Shown here: positions 6,630 through 7,635 of the stretch, one piece after another | Layout: every line of letters starts with the position of its first letter | How positions within the stretch are numbered: the first letter of the stretch is position 1 | Source of the DNA: Firmicutes bacterium UBA5496 | Lineage (GTDB): Bacteria; Bacillota; Proteinivoracia; UBA4975 | Assembly (NCBI GenBank): GCA_002427015.1 | Contig: DIPE01000097.1 | Coordinates: 1-7,635 of the forward strand | Direction: 5' to 3' | Length of the DNA stretch: 7,635 bases | Translations under genes and position numbers: made by a program | The notes under the pieces: generated by a model | Told to the model about the DNA's origin: nothing | The model's input: the letters and a program-made list of their open reading frames with translations, nothing else | Database searches by the model: none

Positions 6630-7232
6630 TTGATTAAGTGTTCAATTTGTCGAAGTCTCATTAATGACCCGGAACCAGCGATATTGTTCTTCGGTGAGGA
6701 CGGTAAAGCAAGACTTACTTGTTCAAATTGCGAAAAACAAATAGAGACAATGATGCAAAGTAATAACTCTGTAGAAATAAAAGCAGCCCTTAATTATATT
6801 CATACTTGTAGAACACAAGCTACTGATTCCGAAGTTGCATCATATTTAGGTGAAATAGTTGACAACAACAGCTTAGATATACTTGAACTGGAAAGTAAAA
6901 ATAAAAAACCTGTAAACTTTAAACACTCTAAGGACTATTTTCAAGATAGAAGTCTCGAGACAAGTGAAAACACCAGTATTTGGATCTCAGGGTTACGAAC
7001 AGCTGCCTGGATTTACTTTTTTACAGTAATAGCTATTGGACTTTCTATTTCACTAGTTTTTAATGATAATGTTGGCATCGCTTTCTTGGTGATGGTATTT
7101 TCATTTTTGCTTGCTTTTATGAGTGTTGCAGGGGTTATGATCTTTTTAAATATCGCCCAGCATATTGCTGAAATCAGGAATGAGCTGACGTCTAAAAACC
7201 GATTTTCTAAAAAAAACAAGACCGGAGCTTAA
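6630..7232 (+). CDS. Small membrane protein with N-terminal C4 zinc-finger-like motif, unknown function
   Basis: I do not recognise this 200-residue protein. Cysteines C4, C7, C31 and C34 (CSIC and CSNC, 23 residues between the pairs) form a likely zinc-binding knuckle pair. A polar cytosolic segment follows (35-120). Two hydrophobic helices are predicted at about 125-144 and 148-176, and the tail is short and basic (KNRFSKKNK). This suggests a membrane-anchored protein with both ends in the cytoplasm. The start is TTG, with GGAGG 12 bases upstream; the spacing is long, but no better in-frame start is visible and the CSIC motif needs it. The gene is clearly AT-rich (many AAT, ATA, AAA codons) compared with its GC-rich neighbours. 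It has its own promoter and terminator, which suggests acquisition by transfer. No mobile-element genes adjoin it. Confidence 0.75.
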   Translation: MIKCSICRSLINDPEPAILFFGEDGKARLTCSNCEKQIETMMQSNNSVEIKAALNYIHTCRTQATDSEVASYLGEIVDNNSLDILELESKNKKPVNFKHSKDYFQDRSLETSENTSIWISGLRTAAWIYFFTVIAIGLSISLVFNDNVGIAFLVMVFSFLLAFMSVAGVMIFLNIAQHIAEIRNELTSKNRFSKKNKTGA

Positions 7233-7251
7233 ATGGGCTCCGGTTTATCTA
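7219..7251. terminator. Bidirectional rho-independent terminator
   Basis: ACCGGAGC (7221-7228) pairs with GCTCCGGT (7237-7244) around an 8-base loop. On the plus strand it is followed by TTATCTATTTT. On the minus strand it is followed by CTTG and then eight T's, the stronger tail. The 5' arm overlaps the last codons of the membrane protein gene, and its stop TAA lies at the edge of the loop. It can end transcription from both sides, which fits convergent genes. Confidence 0.85.
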
Positions 7252-7354
7252 TTTTCCCGCCCGCCAGGCCATAGGCTGCTTCGGCAACTGCCTTGGCCAG
7301 GGTGGGCTTAAGCTGGCAGGCAGTCGAGGCCGTTCTTCGCGCTAAATCGCATAT
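7229..7354 (-). pseudogene. Possible C-terminal remnant of a lost minus-strand gene
   Basis: On the minus strand 41 codons are open between an in-frame TAG at 7355-7357 and a TAA at 7231-7229. There is no ATG, GTG or TTG start. The middle reads like a real protein helix (LKPTLAKAVAEAAYGLAGG), and the base composition is GC-rich like the rest of the chromosome and unlike the adjoining AT-rich gene. The stop falls in the loop of a hairpin followed by eight T's in this direction, exactly as at a real gene end. The stop overlaps the complementary stop of the plus-strand gene. I could not identify the family. A chance open stretch remains possible. Confidence 0.35.
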
Positions 7355-7393
7355 CTATTTAAGGCTTATCCCGGAAAATTATCCTTTTAGCTT

Positions 7394-7421
7394 TTTTCAC
7401 CGTTGTTACTTGTGCTAAAAT
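7394..7421 (+). promoter_or_regulatory. Probable promoter of the pyridoxamine kinase gene
   Basis: TAAAAT at 7416-7421 is preceded by TGC, making an extended -10. A partial -35, TTTTCA, lies at 7394-7399 with 16-base spacing. Transcription would start near 7428, about 30 bases before the GTG start. The kinase would then be transcribed separately from the genes to its left, in line with the terminator at 7219-7251. Confidence 0.45.
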
Positions 7422-7458
7422 ATGGGCAGTAAATCTTTCTACCTGGGGAGGAAAACCA

Positions 7459-7635
7459 GTGAAACGAATTTCGCCAAGAGTAGCTGCAGTTCATGACCTG
7501 TCAGGGTTTGGCAGGGTGTCATTGACAATGGTCATCCCCATTCTCACCACCATGGGAGTCCAGGTTTGCCCTCTTCCCACCGCAGTTTTATCTACCCACA
7601 CTGGCGGCTTTGATAATTATAAATTTATCGACCTT
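7459..7635 (+). CDS. Pyridoxamine/pyridoxal kinase, N-terminal part
   Basis: The first 59 codons of a ribokinase-fold vitamin B6 kinase (PdxY/PdxK-like), which phosphorylates pyridoxal or pyridoxamine and so supplies PLP. The visible signature is VAAVHDLSGFGRVSLT (8-23), followed by MGVQVCPLPTAVLSTHTGGF (32-51), matching the clostridial pyridoxamine kinase type. The start is GTG, with GGAGG 7 bases upstream, which decides it. The rest of the gene, including the ATP-binding and catalytic aspartate region, lies beyond the window. A PLP-dependent fusion enzyme lies about 1 kb upstream in the same orientation, but a terminator and a separate promoter intervene. Any functional link is therefore inference. 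Confidence 0.88.
   Translation, partial: MKRISPRVAAVHDLSGFGRVSLTMVIPILTTMGVQVCPLPTAVLSTHTGGFDNYKFIDL

Noticed and set aside
1..7635. CRISPR array, tRNA, rRNA, riboswitch or insertion sequence
   Set aside because: I saw no spaced direct repeats, cloverleaf-like segments, conserved riboswitch cores, transposase motifs or terminal repeats.

Overview
The window looks like chromosomal DNA from an endospore-forming member of the Bacillota, most likely class Clostridia. It carries the start of the spoIIIA sporulation operon behind yqhT and efp, a gene order known from Bacillus and many clostridia. The DNA is mostly GC-rich by eye, with strong GGAGG-type ribosome binding sites and frequent TTG/GTG starts. 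Genus cannot be fixed from this sequence.

Left half (1-3669, minus strand): read in transcription order this is an Xaa-Pro peptidase (yqhT-type), elongation factor P (efp), a small acidic zinc-ribbon protein of the CD1247 N-terminal type, then spoIIIAA and spoIIIAB. SpoIIIAB lacks only its last codon(s). The first three genes are housekeeping and the last two are mother-cell sporulation genes. The boundary between them is a long hairpin with a T-run. It looks like a terminator, and its 3' arm contains the spoIIIAA ribosome binding site.

Centre (3670-6477): a divergent intergenic region carries a promoter for each side. On the plus strand it drives an 856-residue protein that fuses a class III PLP-dependent aminotransferase (about residues 1-415) to a domain resembling cyanobacterial long-chain acyl-ACP reductase (about 456-850). 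The visible key residues of both halves are present: PLP lysine K251, D222, a GGAGSIG nucleotide loop and a cysteine at 790. The simplest reading is reduction of a carrier-bound acyl thioester to an aldehyde, followed by transamination to a primary amine in the same polypeptide. This is the most unusual feature of the window. It is inference and no substrate is known.

Right part (6478-7635): an AT-rich gene for a small membrane protein with a C4 zinc-finger-like N-terminus sits between its own promoter and a bidirectional terminator. It looks compositionally foreign. Converging on that terminator from the other side is a 41-codon open stretch without a start, probably the tail of a lost minus-strand gene. 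The window ends in the first 59 codons of a pyridoxamine/pyridoxal kinase, a PLP-supply enzyme that fits with the PLP-dependent fusion nearby, although the two genes have separate promoters. No tRNA, rRNA, CRISPR array, transposase or IS end was seen.
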